Positions 26,101-34,064 of a stretch of 64,000 bases of DNA are shown here, piece by piece; position 1 is the stretch's first letter, and each line of letters starts with the position of its first letter. Location of the stretch: NCBI RefSeq assembly GCF_010233585.1, contig NZ_CP045997.1, positions 186,001 to 250,000 of the forward strand, in the 5' to 3' direction. The stretch comes from Spirosoma endbachense. Lineage in GTDB: Bacteria; Bacteroidota; Bacteroidia; Cytophagales; Spirosomataceae. Under the pieces are notes generated by a model that did no database searches, was not told the origin of the DNA, and saw only the letters and a list, made by a program, of their open reading frames with translations. Both the position numbers and the translations under genes were made by a program.

Positions 26101-26212
26101 CGCTTGCCTGCTGACGGGTTAGCTCACGGACGCTTACATCCAGGTCGGCAGTTTGAGCAACAGCCGTAATTGCCAGACTCATCATGAGCCAGAGAAGAGA
26201 AAAATTTCTCAT
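23150..26212 (-). CDS. TonB-dependent receptor with N-terminal carboxypeptidase-like domain
   Basis: A 1020-residue outer-membrane protein. A signal peptide (cleavage after ITAVAQ) is followed by a carboxypeptidase-regulatory-like domain (about residues 25-105), a plug (about 130-240, with EELPVEGRDITRVLYRLPNV and NNYMIDGMDNNERFLGGQ) and a long barrel ending QFGVRYLF with terminal phenylalanine. The plug motif INITSKSGSNETTGEVF places it with Oar-like, SusC-unrelated receptors of Bacteroidota. It has no STN domain and no SusD partner. It stands beside a YnjB-type importer on the same strand, but the terminator between them argues for separate units. Confidence 0.9.
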   Translation of the reverse strand: MRNFSLLWLMMSLAITAVAQTADLDVSVRELTRQQASAGQTVYLENPSIGLTLSVETDANGKVLFRSLSLNGIYRVYTKETDQYAETNAENIILRANFRRSVTLLLPIKREINLTEVNVRSTSASRINTTNAEVSSELDGKKVEELPVEGRDITRVLYRLPNVSQATGFFTEAPNVSINGANGLFNNYMIDGMDNNERFLGGQKFAIPVGFTRNVTVLTNNYSAEFGNTGGGIINITSKSGSNETTGEVFLLSRPGSAIDAQTSYPLRDLSGNQVKDGFARYQGGFGIGGALVKNKTFYYLNAEHTTDVKDNLLTSPQLGVNETVRGTNRFTYISGKLDQFWTDRFKSSLRVNIGQVAIGRQAGGLTGGIAFPSAANAQDRNSLLIASRNTYTTARFASETNIQYSSFRWNYAHATNPDSPDVTVLNPAGQGIAYLGHPGYLFDSHENTLQVQQKVSFYRGNHTIRAGAEIISARHRLFGGGNPNGSYTVQLTAAQLAGLRERNLGAALSPADIPADAKVLGYSVELRPASFGTTQTIYTAYVEDQITAGPRLNLTLGLRYDYDNLSKGGASSGDFNNVAPRASFNYKLTGRSAVRGGVGLFYDKILYTVYSDALQQNNTGADFKRQLQYFAEKGILPANTDLNRVTFDGNQTVGPGYNSAGQSFGYLQGPSAASFAGQRNNFSGERRILNPSGYQNPYTFESTLGYQYQVSDKLLFYADVVYNESYNLFRTTNLNAPSAWDYNVSAQQKIARSTDAANLTRPVPIANGAGTINGQLLTGVAQSVVMTEDKGRSRYTALSLNLQKDRASDAYAYRLIYTLSRLYNDTEDVNFRAMDANKFSAEWGPSVNDRRHIINGIFNYYVGQRFTVTIAALLQSGQPINRIPDATKYVVVDQNLKPLLGPDDRPVTSNDLNGDGSAFGDTYNGSTDRQPGESRNSDRLPWSKVIDVSLLYNLPVGAKTRRIEIRADIFNVLNTNNLSGYPNNATQSNQIQVGPRGSGIVQRNAGPPRQFQFGVRYLF

Positions 26213-26305
26213 AGGTTGTAATAGGATAAACTAGATAACCAGGGTAAATTCATGATTGTAAGGGCATTCGTAAATGACTACGAACCCATTTTCTAGCGCA
26301 GGGCC

Positions 26306-26341
26306 GTCGTAGGTGTGCTCAGATCACACGTAACCTACGAC
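26306..26341. terminator. Hairpin between TonB receptor and DUF2064 gene
   Basis: GTCGTAGGT (26306-26314) pairs with ACCTACGAC (26333-26341), and an inner GTG/CAC extends it with a small bulge. It lies 33 bases after the minus-strand stop of the DUF2064 gene at 26374 and upstream of the receptor gene, so it probably terminates the former. Confidence 0.5.
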
Positions 26342-26373
26342 CGACAACGGCTCATGGGAGATCAAAAAAATGA

Positions 26374-27114
26374 TTAGCAGGAAACGGGTGGAGCACGCAT
26401 ACCATAGGAATGCGTTGCCTTGTCGACGGAACGCAACACAAGGGTGTTAGACGGGATAGAAACCGTAACGACCAGTTCCCATATTTTTTGTGCCAGACTG
26501 GTAAAGGCTCCTGATAACCACGCTCCTGACCGTAGATCAGAACGATTGTTCCAGTCGGTTCGGATAGTTGACTGGGTCATTACTCCGCCAAACGAATTGC
26601 TTAGAAAATTCGTCAACGCGGCCCCGAGTTGTGGGGTTTGCCACGGAAGATTTGCTAATGCATGAGCTGGACGATTTGCCAGTATCCGCCGATCAAGGCC
26701 AAAGAGAAAAACACCTCCCCGCTGATCGTAACCAACTGGCAACTGGCCTTGATTCAGCGCATTGGCGGCTGAACGCAGGTCACTAACCCGCAGATCGGGG
26801 CAGTCATTCCCGATGACAATCACCTGATCGAAGCCTTTCGTTAGCACAGCCCGTACGGCAATGCGCAATTGCTCCCCGAAGGGTGCCGAATAATCAGTGG
26901 TTGATACTATTTCGGTTGAATGTACACACGTTAGCCCGGCAGCCCGTACTTTTGCAACAGCCAGCTGTTGCATGGCCTCCCAAAATGCCCTATTGCGTTT
27001 CGTTCCTTTAGTCTCCGATGCCCCCCGACAGATGGCAAGCCGTTTGCGGACAGCATCGAGGTGTGCCGGTAAGGAAAATAGCAGGACGGCCGTGCGGGGG
27101 TAGCGAATACTCAT
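26374..27114 (-). CDS. DUF2064 (TIGR04282-type) glycosyltransferase-like protein
   Basis: A 246-residue protein with the nucleotide-sugar-transferase-like fold of the DUF2064 family. The key block is VIVIGNDCPDLRVSDLRSA (about residues 97-115), followed by the loop GYDQRGGVFLFGLDR where family members bind the nucleotide moiety. These genes usually sit near GT2 transferases or arsenosugar pathways, which are not visible here. Function is therefore left at family level. Confidence 0.75.
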   Translation of the reverse strand: MSIRYPRTAVLLFSLPAHLDAVRKRLAICRGASETKGTKRNRAFWEAMQQLAVAKVRAAGLTCVHSTEIVSTTDYSAPFGEQLRIAVRAVLTKGFDQVIVIGNDCPDLRVSDLRSAANALNQGQLPVGYDQRGGVFLFGLDRRILANRPAHALANLPWQTPQLGAALTNFLSNSFGGVMTQSTIRTDWNNRSDLRSGAWLSGAFTSLAQKIWELVVTVSIPSNTLVLRSVDKATHSYGMRAPPVSC

Positions 27115-27259
27115 TCAGGTACAAACTAACAATCTAATTTCAGGTCTTCAGACCTTGTTTATGGTAAACCTACGCAATGGCTCGATGGTTAGTTTTCATG
27201 CAGGGCAGACAAAATATCAACTTTCGAAGGAACCAACGCTGATGAATCTAAACATCGGC

Positions 27260-27267
27260 TATCTTTG
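27260..27267 (+). promoter_or_regulatory. -7 box (TATCTTTG) of kup
   Basis: TATCTTTG is a full match to TAnnTTTG, 46 bases before the kup start. No TTTG is seen at the expected -33 spacing. The region 27115-27259 otherwise holds only a short AGGTCTTCAGACCT inverted repeat near 27140. Confidence 0.5.
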
Positions 27268-27313
27268 CCCCGTTTTGACCCGCTCGTAAAACGACAAGGC
27301 GTTAGCCCTTTTT

Positions 27314-29266
27314 ATGGAAGATAAGAAGCATTTGGACTCTGTCACCGCTGCCGGTCTGCTGGTAGCAATGGGTATTATTTATGGTGACATTGGTACATCG
27401 CCCCTGTATACACTCAGGGCTATTATTGGAGCTGGGAACGTCATTCGGGCCGATGTTGTGAGGGGCGCTCTTTCATGCGTGTTCTGGACACTGACGCTGC
27501 AAACGACGGTTAAGTATGTAATCCTGATTCTGCGGGCCGACAACCGGGGTGAAGGTGGTATTTTTGCCTTGTATGCACTGGTTCGCCGACACGCCCGGTG
27601 GCTTACGCTGCCAGCCATTATTGGTGGCTCAGCCCTGCTTGCCGATGGAATTATCACTCCGCCAATTTCGGTCTCATCGGCCGTAGAAGGACTTCGGTTG
27701 CTGTATCCAGCAATAACCGAAGTGCTGATTATCAAGATCGTTATTGCCATTCTGACTGTACTGTTCCTGATCCAGGCCTTTGGCACGAGCGTAGTTGGTA
27801 CAGCTTTCGGCCCGATCATGCTGGTCTGGTTTGTCATGCTGGGTACCCTCGGCATTGTGCAGATTGCGCAGGCACCTGGCATTCTGGCGGCCCTTAATCC
27901 CTACTATGCGTGGTGGCTATTGTCAGAATATCCGGGTGGTTTTTGGTTACTGGGGTCAGTTTTCCTCTGTACAACGGGGGCCGAAGCCCTCTATTCCGAC
28001 ATGGGCCACTGTGGCCGGTCGAATATTCGGGTTAGCTGGGTTTTCGTTAAAACCTGCCTGATCCTGAATTATTTCGGGCAGGGTGCGTGGCTGGTAAGTC
28101 AGGAAGGGAAAGTATTGGGTGAGCGCATTCCTTTCTACGAAGTCATGCCGCCCTGGTTCCTGACAATTGGAATCGTAATTGCCACAGCCGCTACAGTTAT
28201 TGCCAGTCAGGCACTCATAAGTGGCTCGTTTACACTCATCAGCGAAGCTATCCGACTGAATTTCTGGCCTAAAGTTCGACTGCGTTATCCAAGCGTTCAG
28301 AAAGGACAGCTCTATGTGCCAAGCGTTAACCTGTTACTTTGGGCGGGTTGTGTAGGGGTCGTCCTTTACTTCCGTGAGTCATCGAATATGGAAGCAGCCT
28401 ACGGTCTGGCCATTACACTGACAATGCTCATGACTACGCTTCTGATGTCGTATTATTTGTATACCAAAAAATACCAGGCCTGGGGCGTTGTCCTTTTTCT
28501 AACCGTTTATCTGGGCATTGAAGGCTCGTTTTTAGTCGCCAATCTGATCAAATTCCCGCATGGTGGCTGGGTATCGCTGTTGATTGGGTTTACCATTGCA
28601 GGCGTCATGTACATCTGGCTACAGGCGTTCCAGATCAAACTCCGCCTGACCGAATATGTCCGGATCGATCATTATGTGCAGGCTATTAAAGAGTTGAGTC
28701 GCGACATCAGTATTCCCAAGTACGCTACGCACCTCGTCTTTATGAGTAACGCGGCCCGGCAATCGGAAATCGAGTCTAAAATTATTTATTCGATCTTCCA
28801 GAAACGACCTAAGCGGGCCGATATCTATTGGTTTGTCCATGTCGATATCACCGACGATCCCTATACGATGGAATACAAAGTGAATACCATCGCTCCGGAT
28901 GATGCCTATAAAGTGACATTCAAACTTGGGTTTCGGGTCGAGCAACGCATAAACCTGTTCTTTCGAAAAGTTATCGAGGATATGGTGAAAAATAAAGAAG
29001 TGGACATTACCAGCCGTTACGAATCACTTCGGGGTCAGAACGTTATCGGTGATTTCCGGTTCGTAGTACTGGAAAAGTTCCTTTCCTTTGAGAACGAGCT
29101 GCCCGTCCGCGAACGATTTATTATGAACCTTTACTTCGGAATCAAAGGCTTTACTACTTCCGAAGATCGTTGGTTTGGACTGGATAGTAGCTCCGTTAAA
29201 ATCGAAAAAGTACCGTTGGTTATCCGACCAGTCGAAAACGTTAAACTTAAACGAATCGCATCCTGA
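27314..29266 (+). CDS. kup: Kup-family potassium uptake transporter
   Basis: A 650-residue secondary K+ importer. Twelve hydrophobic helices occupy about residues 10-440, opening with the family signature GIIYGDIGTSPLYTLR and including GGIFALYALVRR, GGSALLADGIITPPISVSSAVEGL and SVFLCTTGAEALYSDMGHCG. The remaining 200 residues are the cytoplasmic C-terminal domain (THLVFMSNAARQSEIESKIIYSIFQKRPKRADIYWF). The length and all motifs are complete. It acts in the inner membrane for K+ uptake, probably with protons. Confidence 0.94.
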   Translation: MEDKKHLDSVTAAGLLVAMGIIYGDIGTSPLYTLRAIIGAGNVIRADVVRGALSCVFWTLTLQTTVKYVILILRADNRGEGGIFALYALVRRHARWLTLPAIIGGSALLADGIITPPISVSSAVEGLRLLYPAITEVLIIKIVIAILTVLFLIQAFGTSVVGTAFGPIMLVWFVMLGTLGIVQIAQAPGILAALNPYYAWWLLSEYPGGFWLLGSVFLCTTGAEALYSDMGHCGRSNIRVSWVFVKTCLILNYFGQGAWLVSQEGKVLGERIPFYEVMPPWFLTIGIVIATAATVIASQALISGSFTLISEAIRLNFWPKVRLRYPSVQKGQLYVPSVNLLLWAGCVGVVLYFRESSNMEAAYGLAITLTMLMTTLLMSYYLYTKKYQAWGVVLFLTVYLGIEGSFLVANLIKFPHGGWVSLLIGFTIAGVMYIWLQAFQIKLRLTEYVRIDHYVQAIKELSRDISIPKYATHLVFMSNAARQSEIESKIIYSIFQKRPKRADIYWFVHVDITDDPYTMEYKVNTIAPDDAYKVTFKLGFRVEQRINLFFRKVIEDMVKNKEVDITSRYESLRGQNVIGDFRFVVLEKFLSFENELPVRERFIMNLYFGIKGFTTSEDRWFGLDSSSVKIEKVPLVIRPVENVKLKRIAS

Positions 29267-29268
29267 GT

Positions 29269-29372
29269 TTACCGTATCCGGTTCACAGTTTTCAGTAAAA
29301 TGAGCCTCGGCAATCCGTAGCGATAATTGCCAAAAACTGTAAGCCGAAACCGGTATGCTGAAAACTGAAAAT
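29269..29372. repeat. Imperfect hairpin region between kup and epimerase gene
   Basis: ATCCGGTT and CACAGTTTT near 29275-29295 find partners AAAACTGT and AACCGGTAT near 29334-29354, and CAGTTTTCAG recurs inverted as CTGAAAACTG at about 29360. A similar CTGAAAAC/GTTTTCAG hairpin lies at 40.15 kb, so this looks like a second small repeat family. It probably terminates kup. Confidence 0.45.
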
Positions 29373-29380
29373 TATAAACT

Positions 29381-30442
29381 ATGAAACTTTTGATTACCGG
29401 CGGGGCCGGATTTGTTGGCTCATCGCTGGCTATCGCACTCAAGAAAAACTATCCTGATTACCAGATTTTTGCGCTTGATAACCTGAAGCGGAGAGGTTCA
29501 GAACTTAGCCTGGCGCGGCTCAAAGCGGCTGGCATTGACTTCGTTCATGGCGATATCCGAAACAAGGAAGATTTCGATTCATTACCTTCCGTCGATACGG
29601 TCATCGAAGCATCGGCTGAGCCATCCGTACTGGCGGGGCTGGATGGTACCCCCGATTATCTCATCAATACCAATCTCTTTGGTACAGTTAATTGCCTGAA
29701 CTACGCGCTTAAACACAAAGCCAATTTTATTTTTCTATCGACGAGCCGTGTCTACCCGATCAGAACCATCGAAACATTGAATTTCGAGGAGGCCGAGACC
29801 CGCTTCGTATTGACTGATGATCAACCAGTGGCGGGGGTATCGTCGCGCGGAATTGCCGAGAATTTTCCGCTCGATGGTGCCCGGTCGTTATATGGCACGA
29901 CAAAACTTGCCTCTGAACTGCTGATTCAGGAATACAACGAGTTTTATGGTCTGAAAACGGTTATCAATCGCTGTGGCGTAATTACCGGTCCGTGGCAAAT
30001 GGGTAAGGTCGATCAGGGAGTAATGGTACTCTGGATCGCCAAACATTATTTTGAGCAGCAACTGGCCTATATTGGCTACGGTGGAACGGGCAAACAAACC
30101 CGCGATATGCTTCACATCGACGATCTTTACCGGTTGATCGACTGGGAGTTACATAACCTGGATAAAGTCAATGGTGATATTTTGAACGCCGGTGGGGGAG
30201 TTCAAAGTAGCGCATCGCTACAGGAACTGACCAAAATTTGTCAGGAAATAACCGGAAAAACCATTCCAATTAAGGAGGTAACCGAAAACCGGGCGGCCGA
30301 TATCCGACTCTACATCACCGACAATACGAATGTGACAGCGAAGACCGGCTGGTCACCTCAACTCGGCATTCGCGAAATCGTAACCGACATCCACGCCTGG
30401 CTTGATGCAAACCGGGCCGCTCTGGAGCCGATATTGCGGTAG
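29381..30442 (+). CDS. NAD-dependent epimerase/dehydratase, CDP-paratose 2-epimerase-like
   Basis: A 353-residue extended short-chain dehydrogenase. The Rossmann motif TGGAGFVGSSLA (residues 6-17) binds NAD, D32-N follows the second strand, and the catalytic SLYGTTKLASE (Tyr and Lys of YxxxK) lies near residue 168. The insert before it (YPIRTIETLNFEEAETRFVL) and CGVITGPWQMGKVDQGVMVLWIAKH resemble CDP-paratose/tyvelose epimerases, so a nucleotide-sugar role is likely, exact sugar unknown. Its last 25 codons are duplicated 899 bases downstream: the gene now ends ILR, whereas the copy beside the apparent native terminator ends ILK. Confidence 0.88.
   Translation: MKLLITGGAGFVGSSLAIALKKNYPDYQIFALDNLKRRGSELSLARLKAAGIDFVHGDIRNKEDFDSLPSVDTVIEASAEPSVLAGLDGTPDYLINTNLFGTVNCLNYALKHKANFIFLSTSRVYPIRTIETLNFEEAETRFVLTDDQPVAGVSSRGIAENFPLDGARSLYGTTKLASELLIQEYNEFYGLKTVINRCGVITGPWQMGKVDQGVMVLWIAKHYFEQQLAYIGYGGTGKQTRDMLHIDDLYRLIDWELHNLDKVNGDILNAGGGVQSSASLQELTKICQEITGKTIPIKEVTENRAADIRLYITDNTNVTAKTGWSPQLGIREIVTDIHAWLDANRAALEPILR
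30359..30432 (+). repeat. 74-bp direct repeat, copy A (inside epimerase 3' end)
   Basis: These 74 bases are identical to 31258-31331, in the same orientation, 899 bases apart. The repeat covers codons for the final QLGIREIVTDIHAWLDANR part of the epimerase. The sequences diverge straight after it, three codons before each stop. Confidence 0.97.
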
Positions 30443-30449
30443 TGGCATA

Positions 30450-30791
30450 CTAACTCAGTGCAAAATCTGGTATGAGTTTCCGGCGGTTGGGGGATTGAAA
30501 AGCAAGGACAATGTACTGTTTTTCAATCCCTTCTTCAACTAAGCGGTCAGCTATTTTCAGATCCGTACCGTCATGTTGGATATATACTTTGGCATCTGGC
30601 TTTACGTCAAGATGTACAAATGGCACGTACTCCCGGCGGTTGTGGCCCCAACCTATCGAAAAAAGTAAATAATGACCACGCTCCTCGTCTATGATGACCT
30701 GCGTTTCTGACTGCTCATCTGATGGAGTTATGCGGCCAATTTCTTCGATAATCAGCCGAACGATTTCCTTATGCTTTTTCAGTCTATCCAT
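30450..30791 (-). CDS. xisI: XisI family protein
   Basis: A 113-residue protein of the XisI family (KHKEIVRLIIEEIGRI, then YLLFSIGWGHNRREYVPFVHLDVKPDAKVYIQHDGTDLKIADRLVEEGI). XisH and XisI were named as factors needed for fdxN element excision in heterocystous cyanobacteria, and such pairs are common as mobile accessory genes in cyanobacteria and some Bacteroidota. Their molecular role is not settled. The start overlaps the xisH end by 13 bases. The gene ends 7 bases past the epimerase stop, tail to tail. Confidence 0.9.
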   Translation of the reverse strand: MDRLKKHKEIVRLIIEEIGRITPSDEQSETQVIIDEERGHYLLFSIGWGHNRREYVPFVHLDVKPDAKVYIQHDGTDLKIADRLVEEGIEKQYIVLAFQSPNRRKLIPDFALS

Positions 30792-31195
30792 TGGATTATT
30801 GTTTGCTGCTCTTCGTCAAAAATAAGCAATAGTACGGCGTATCGTTCCAGAATGCCGATAAAAAACGAATCATCAAAAAAATCGGTATATACACTGGCTG
30901 GTATTGCCAGATAAAGTTTGCGGTCAGGTTCATCAGTTTCCAGAGCTACCTTGTAAATCAAAAACTGTCCAAGAGCATCTTCGAACTCATCCAATGTTGA
31001 CGCACCTAAGAAGCTTTTGATTTCAACGGCTATTTTTTGAGTTCCGCGCTGAGCGGCCAATAATTTTTCAGCTGCCAAATCGACATAGCCTTTTCTTCGT
31101 CCTAATACAAGTCGTAACGGATCATGGGTAATCTGCCACGATTCTTTCTCAAGAGCGGTACGAACAATATCATGGTAAGCGTCTTTGGCAGGCAT
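30779..31195 (-). CDS. xisH: XisH family protein (endonuclease-like fold)
   Basis: A 138-residue protein from the ATG at 31195 (MPAKDAYHDIVRTALEKESW), the typical XisH start; a longer frame reaches up to 31309 but there it only reads the antisense of the duplicated epimerase tail. The core LVLGRRKGYVDLAAEKLLAAQRGTQKIAVEIKSFLG carries a D-x(n)-ExK pattern like the PD-(D/E)XK nuclease fold to which XisH is related. It is followed by xisI with a 13-base overlap. The whole pair lies within the segment bounded by the 74-bp repeats, indicating transfer as a unit. Confidence 0.9.
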   Translation of the reverse strand: MPAKDAYHDIVRTALEKESWQITHDPLRLVLGRRKGYVDLAAEKLLAAQRGTQKIAVEIKSFLGASTLDEFEDALGQFLIYKVALETDEPDRKLYLAIPASVYTDFFDDSFFIGILERYAVLLLIFDEEQQTIIQWID

Positions 31196-31257
31196 AGGCA
31201 ATTTTTTCAACGAAATTACCACTTTCCAAATCCTCGTTTGATAAAGTCGGGAAATCG

Positions 31258-31331
31258 CAACTCGGCATTCGCGAAATCGTAACCGACATCCACGCCTGGC
31301 TTGATGCAAACCGGGCCGCTCTGGAGCCGAT
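31258..31331 (+). repeat. 74-bp direct repeat, copy B (detached epimerase 3' end)
   Basis: Identical to 30359-30432. Downstream it continues in the epimerase frame to ILK and a TAA at 31338-31340, then a strong hairpin 12 bases later. This looks like the original end of the gene, cut off by the inserted xisHI segment. Confidence 0.9.
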
Positions 31332-31352
31332 TCTGAAATAAGCGAGATTCAA

Positions 31353-31407
31353 CAAATCCATCAGGAATTACTGATTTTTTGTTCATCAGTAATTCCTGAT
31401 GGATTTG
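31353..31407. terminator. 23-bp perfect hairpin, probable native epimerase terminator
   Basis: Bases 31353-31375 pair exactly with 31385-31407 around a T-rich 9-base loop. It follows the detached epimerase end by 12 bases and precedes the end of msrB (minus strand) by about 60, so it can serve both convergent units. Confidence 0.75.
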
Positions 31408-31465
31408 TCTTCTAATAAAACGGAGATTAACGTAAATCAATTTAAGTGGAATTACCAAAACCAGA

Positions 31466-31978
31466 TTACCGATTTGTAGGCGTAAACACCAACGCCACCC
31501 CGTTCATACAATACCGCAATCCTGTCGGCTCTGGTCCATCATTGAAAACATGGCCAAGATGAGCATCACAGACTGAACAGCGAATCTCGGTACGGTTACC
31601 GTCGGGTTCTGAATAAACCGCATTCGGGATGATCGGCGCATAAAAGCTGGGCCAGCCAGTACGAGAATCAAATTTGGTTACGGACGAGAATAGAGGATTC
31701 CTGCAGCAAACGCAGCTATAAGCTCCCGGCCTGTGTTCATGGGTCAGTTCGCTGCTATTGGGCCATTCGGTGCCCCGCTCGCGAGTGATCGTATATTGCG
31801 ACCTTGTCAGAATAGACTTCCATTCAGCATCCGTCTTTTCAACCCGCCTACCGTTCGGTGAAGTTGCCCCGGCAGGGAGATGGTGTGGCGGTTTAGGCGT
31901 GGCAAAGTAGGTGCCGTATAGCCAAATCGCTCCTGCAATCAGTAGGGCCGCGAAAACGAAAAGACTATTCTGCTTCAT
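31466..31978 (-). CDS. msrB: Peptide-methionine (R)-S-oxide reductase, membrane-anchored
   Basis: A 170-residue MsrB that reduces the R-sulfoxide of methionine. An N-terminal hydrophobic stretch (residues 5-23) exports or anchors it. The domain starts near residue 48 (KTDAEWKSILTRSQYTITRERGTEWPNSSEL), has the two zinc CxxC pairs (CVCC and CSVC), the substrate-pocket FDSRTGWPSFY, and ends with the catalytic cysteine in GLRYCMNGVALVF. The resolving Cys-63-type residue replaced by Glu/Gly in RERGTEWP is as in single-Cys or alternative-resolving forms. It probably repairs envelope proteins. Confidence 0.93.
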   Translation of the reverse strand: MKQNSLFVFAALLIAGAIWLYGTYFATPKPPHHLPAGATSPNGRRVEKTDAEWKSILTRSQYTITRERGTEWPNSSELTHEHRPGAYSCVCCRNPLFSSVTKFDSRTGWPSFYAPIIPNAVYSEPDGNRTEIRCSVCDAHLGHVFNDGPEPTGLRYCMNGVALVFTPTNR

Positions 31979-32021
31979 AGAAATTGCCTGTTACATTGAC
32001 CGGTTAACTTAACTAATCAGG

Positions 32022-33908
32022 TCAATGGGGCCATTGCTGTAACGATTGCACGTTAGTATTCGTTTTCTTCACTGCTTTTTCCGGAATCAGCAAAACTGTG
32101 AGTGCCGATTTGGTGCTCGCTGGAAGTTTGACTTCAAAGCCAACTAATGTGGTGCCGGGGTTAGGTGCATCGTAGTCGTGCTGTGGATCGGTTGGCCAGG
32201 TTTTTAACGTGACTTTTGCCGGTTCCTGAACCTGAAGAATCAACGTTTTACCCTCCTTCGACAATTCTATTTTGTTTTCACCAACAATCTTTGCCGTAGC
32301 CGGTGTAAGCATCGTCCACCGCACGGTGGTCTCCGTAGGAAGGGTTTCCAGTTCATCCCGAACAACAACATAGTCTTTATTGACGATCGCAATACCGCGG
32401 TTGGCCTTTGCCAGTGACTCTTTATAGATGGCAGTCAGGTCGGTAGTGACGCTCATGAACGAGGGAGTACTCGAAGAACCAGTGATCGGGGCCTTCCCCT
32501 CGACCCGTTGAAGCTGGTCGTTGATCGTCAGGGTATTATGCACAAAATTGTTGTATCGAAATACTTGCCAGCGTTGGGAATTCTGTTTGCCATTCCATAA
32601 ATCCACCCCTTTCGATTCCAGCGTTTCATAGTTCTGCATCCCAAAATCCATCGCCCAGCGAACGCCATCCGCTTCCATAATGAAAGAGCCAATATCCATG
32701 TGAGCATGGTTCGTTGAGGCACTCCCGCCTTTCGTGGCTACGTAAATCGCGTTCGGATCAGACCAGGAAGTACGCATGAGGCCGACCGGCGTTTTGCCCA
32801 TTCCTACCCACATCGTTGATTCGGGTTCCTTAATGGTCGTTATTCCAACGCTGTTACTCCAGAGGATTGCTGCCGGGAGCAGCCGGTTTTTGATGTGTTG
32901 TCTGGCATCGTCGTTTATCAATCGACTCCGTTCTACCCAAAGCAGGGAAGGGTTTTTCTGCTTTTGAGCAAACCAGAACATGGCTGGTTGTAACTCCCCG
33001 CTAAGGCCGGAATCGGAGAAATTAAACGCGTTGTTGGAGGGCCCGGTCATGTTTTCCATGAAACCGGCAGTCTGAAGAAAACCGGGCTTTGTCGATAACC
33101 CAAAGTCAGTGCCCAATGCTTTTTCAACGGCGCTTAGAAACATAACGTTAAAGCTGGTACCGTAGCCCCAATAGCCATATCCTTCGGGATAGGCGCCATT
33201 GGGATTATAGTCGCCCATGGGTAACACGATGGAATCGATGGATCGATTAATGATGCGTTTGGCCAGTTCGGGCTGGTCTTCATAAATTGCCATGGCTCCG
33301 TATGTCATTCCGGCATTACAGACCTGATTCCAGTTGTGGCTTGCCTTCAGCCAGCTATTGTATTTCGAATCCAGCGACGGTTCAATTCCTTTTTTCAGGA
33401 TGGCTTCCTTAATGATTGACCGGGATTGCTCGGGTAAGTCGTTATATAGCCAGTCGTAGCCAATGGCAACGGCCATCGTCATCTCGGCTACGTCCAGAAA
33501 ATGGGTTGGGTTCCAGTCGCTGAACGCCGACAGGGTTAGCAATTCTTTTTCGGCACGTTTCAGGTATTTATCCTGATGGGTCATCCGCCAGGCATAGGAG
33601 AGAAAAAATAGTCGGCGCAGTGCTTCCCGCGATTTATCGAGTAAGCGACGGCCAATTTGTATCCGTTCCAGCGGGGCGGCTCCGAGTAATACATCCGATT
33701 CCGTTAAAATTGCCTGATGGAGTTTGCCCCAGGTTTTATCCGTTCCTATCGTCCGTTTTATCGTTTCCTCTTCGCCCTTAAGCAGCAGTAATCGAGGGTG
33801 ATCAGGTAGTTTAGGCGTGGTTGCCAGATGATCGACCTGTGCCGAAACGGACGATATTGGCAGGACCAGAGCGACAATAAATGTCAGAAATAAAGTAACC
33901 GTTTTCAT
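32022..33908 (-). CDS. Heparinase II/III-family polysaccharide lyase-like protein
   Basis: A 628-residue exported protein starting at the ATG at 33908 (MKTVTLFLTFIVALVLPISSVSAQ, signal peptide). The N-terminal half is an alpha-toroid (PDHPRLLLLKGEEETIKRTI, AMTVAIGYDWLYND-like helices, KASHNWNQVCNAGMTYGAMA). The central block NHAHMDIGSFIMEADGVRWAMDFGMQNYE, with its paired histidines, and the beta-sandwich end (WTMLTPATAKIVGENKIELSKEGKTL) match heparinase II/III proteins, including PL12, PL15, PL17 and PL21 enzymes. No sulfatase or SusCD pair is adjacent, so the glycan (uronic-acid polymer) is unknown. Confidence 0.86.
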   Translation of the reverse strand: MKTVTLFLTFIVALVLPISSVSAQVDHLATTPKLPDHPRLLLLKGEEETIKRTIGTDKTWGKLHQAILTESDVLLGAAPLERIQIGRRLLDKSREALRRLFFLSYAWRMTHQDKYLKRAEKELLTLSAFSDWNPTHFLDVAEMTMAVAIGYDWLYNDLPEQSRSIIKEAILKKGIEPSLDSKYNSWLKASHNWNQVCNAGMTYGAMAIYEDQPELAKRIINRSIDSIVLPMGDYNPNGAYPEGYGYWGYGTSFNVMFLSAVEKALGTDFGLSTKPGFLQTAGFMENMTGPSNNAFNFSDSGLSGELQPAMFWFAQKQKNPSLLWVERSRLINDDARQHIKNRLLPAAILWSNSVGITTIKEPESTMWVGMGKTPVGLMRTSWSDPNAIYVATKGGSASTNHAHMDIGSFIMEADGVRWAMDFGMQNYETLESKGVDLWNGKQNSQRWQVFRYNNFVHNTLTINDQLQRVEGKAPITGSSSTPSFMSVTTDLTAIYKESLAKANRGIAIVNKDYVVVRDELETLPTETTVRWTMLTPATAKIVGENKIELSKEGKTLILQVQEPAKVTLKTWPTDPQHDYDAPNPGTTLVGFEVKLPASTKSALTVLLIPEKAVKKTNTNVQSLQQWPH

Positions 33909-34064
33909 AACGGAAGCGCAGTTCAAAAGAAGTTATTCGATGTTGATAAGTTGAAAAGGGCTTTTATTTACTTGAAATCGTTATTTTCCTGACTGGAATA
34001 GATTAGGCATGCCGACAGTATTTCAATACATTATGGCTCATTCTGGTACACGAAAACTCAAAAG

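Noticed and set aside
29887..31195. xisHI as a classical toxin-antitoxin pair
   Set aside because: XisH/XisI families are recognisable and are not established toxin-antitoxin pairs; no such claim is supported by the sequence.
30359..31331. CRISPR or transposon long terminal repeats
   Set aside because: Only two copies exist, they are coding sequence of the epimerase gene, and there is no transposase or integrase between them.
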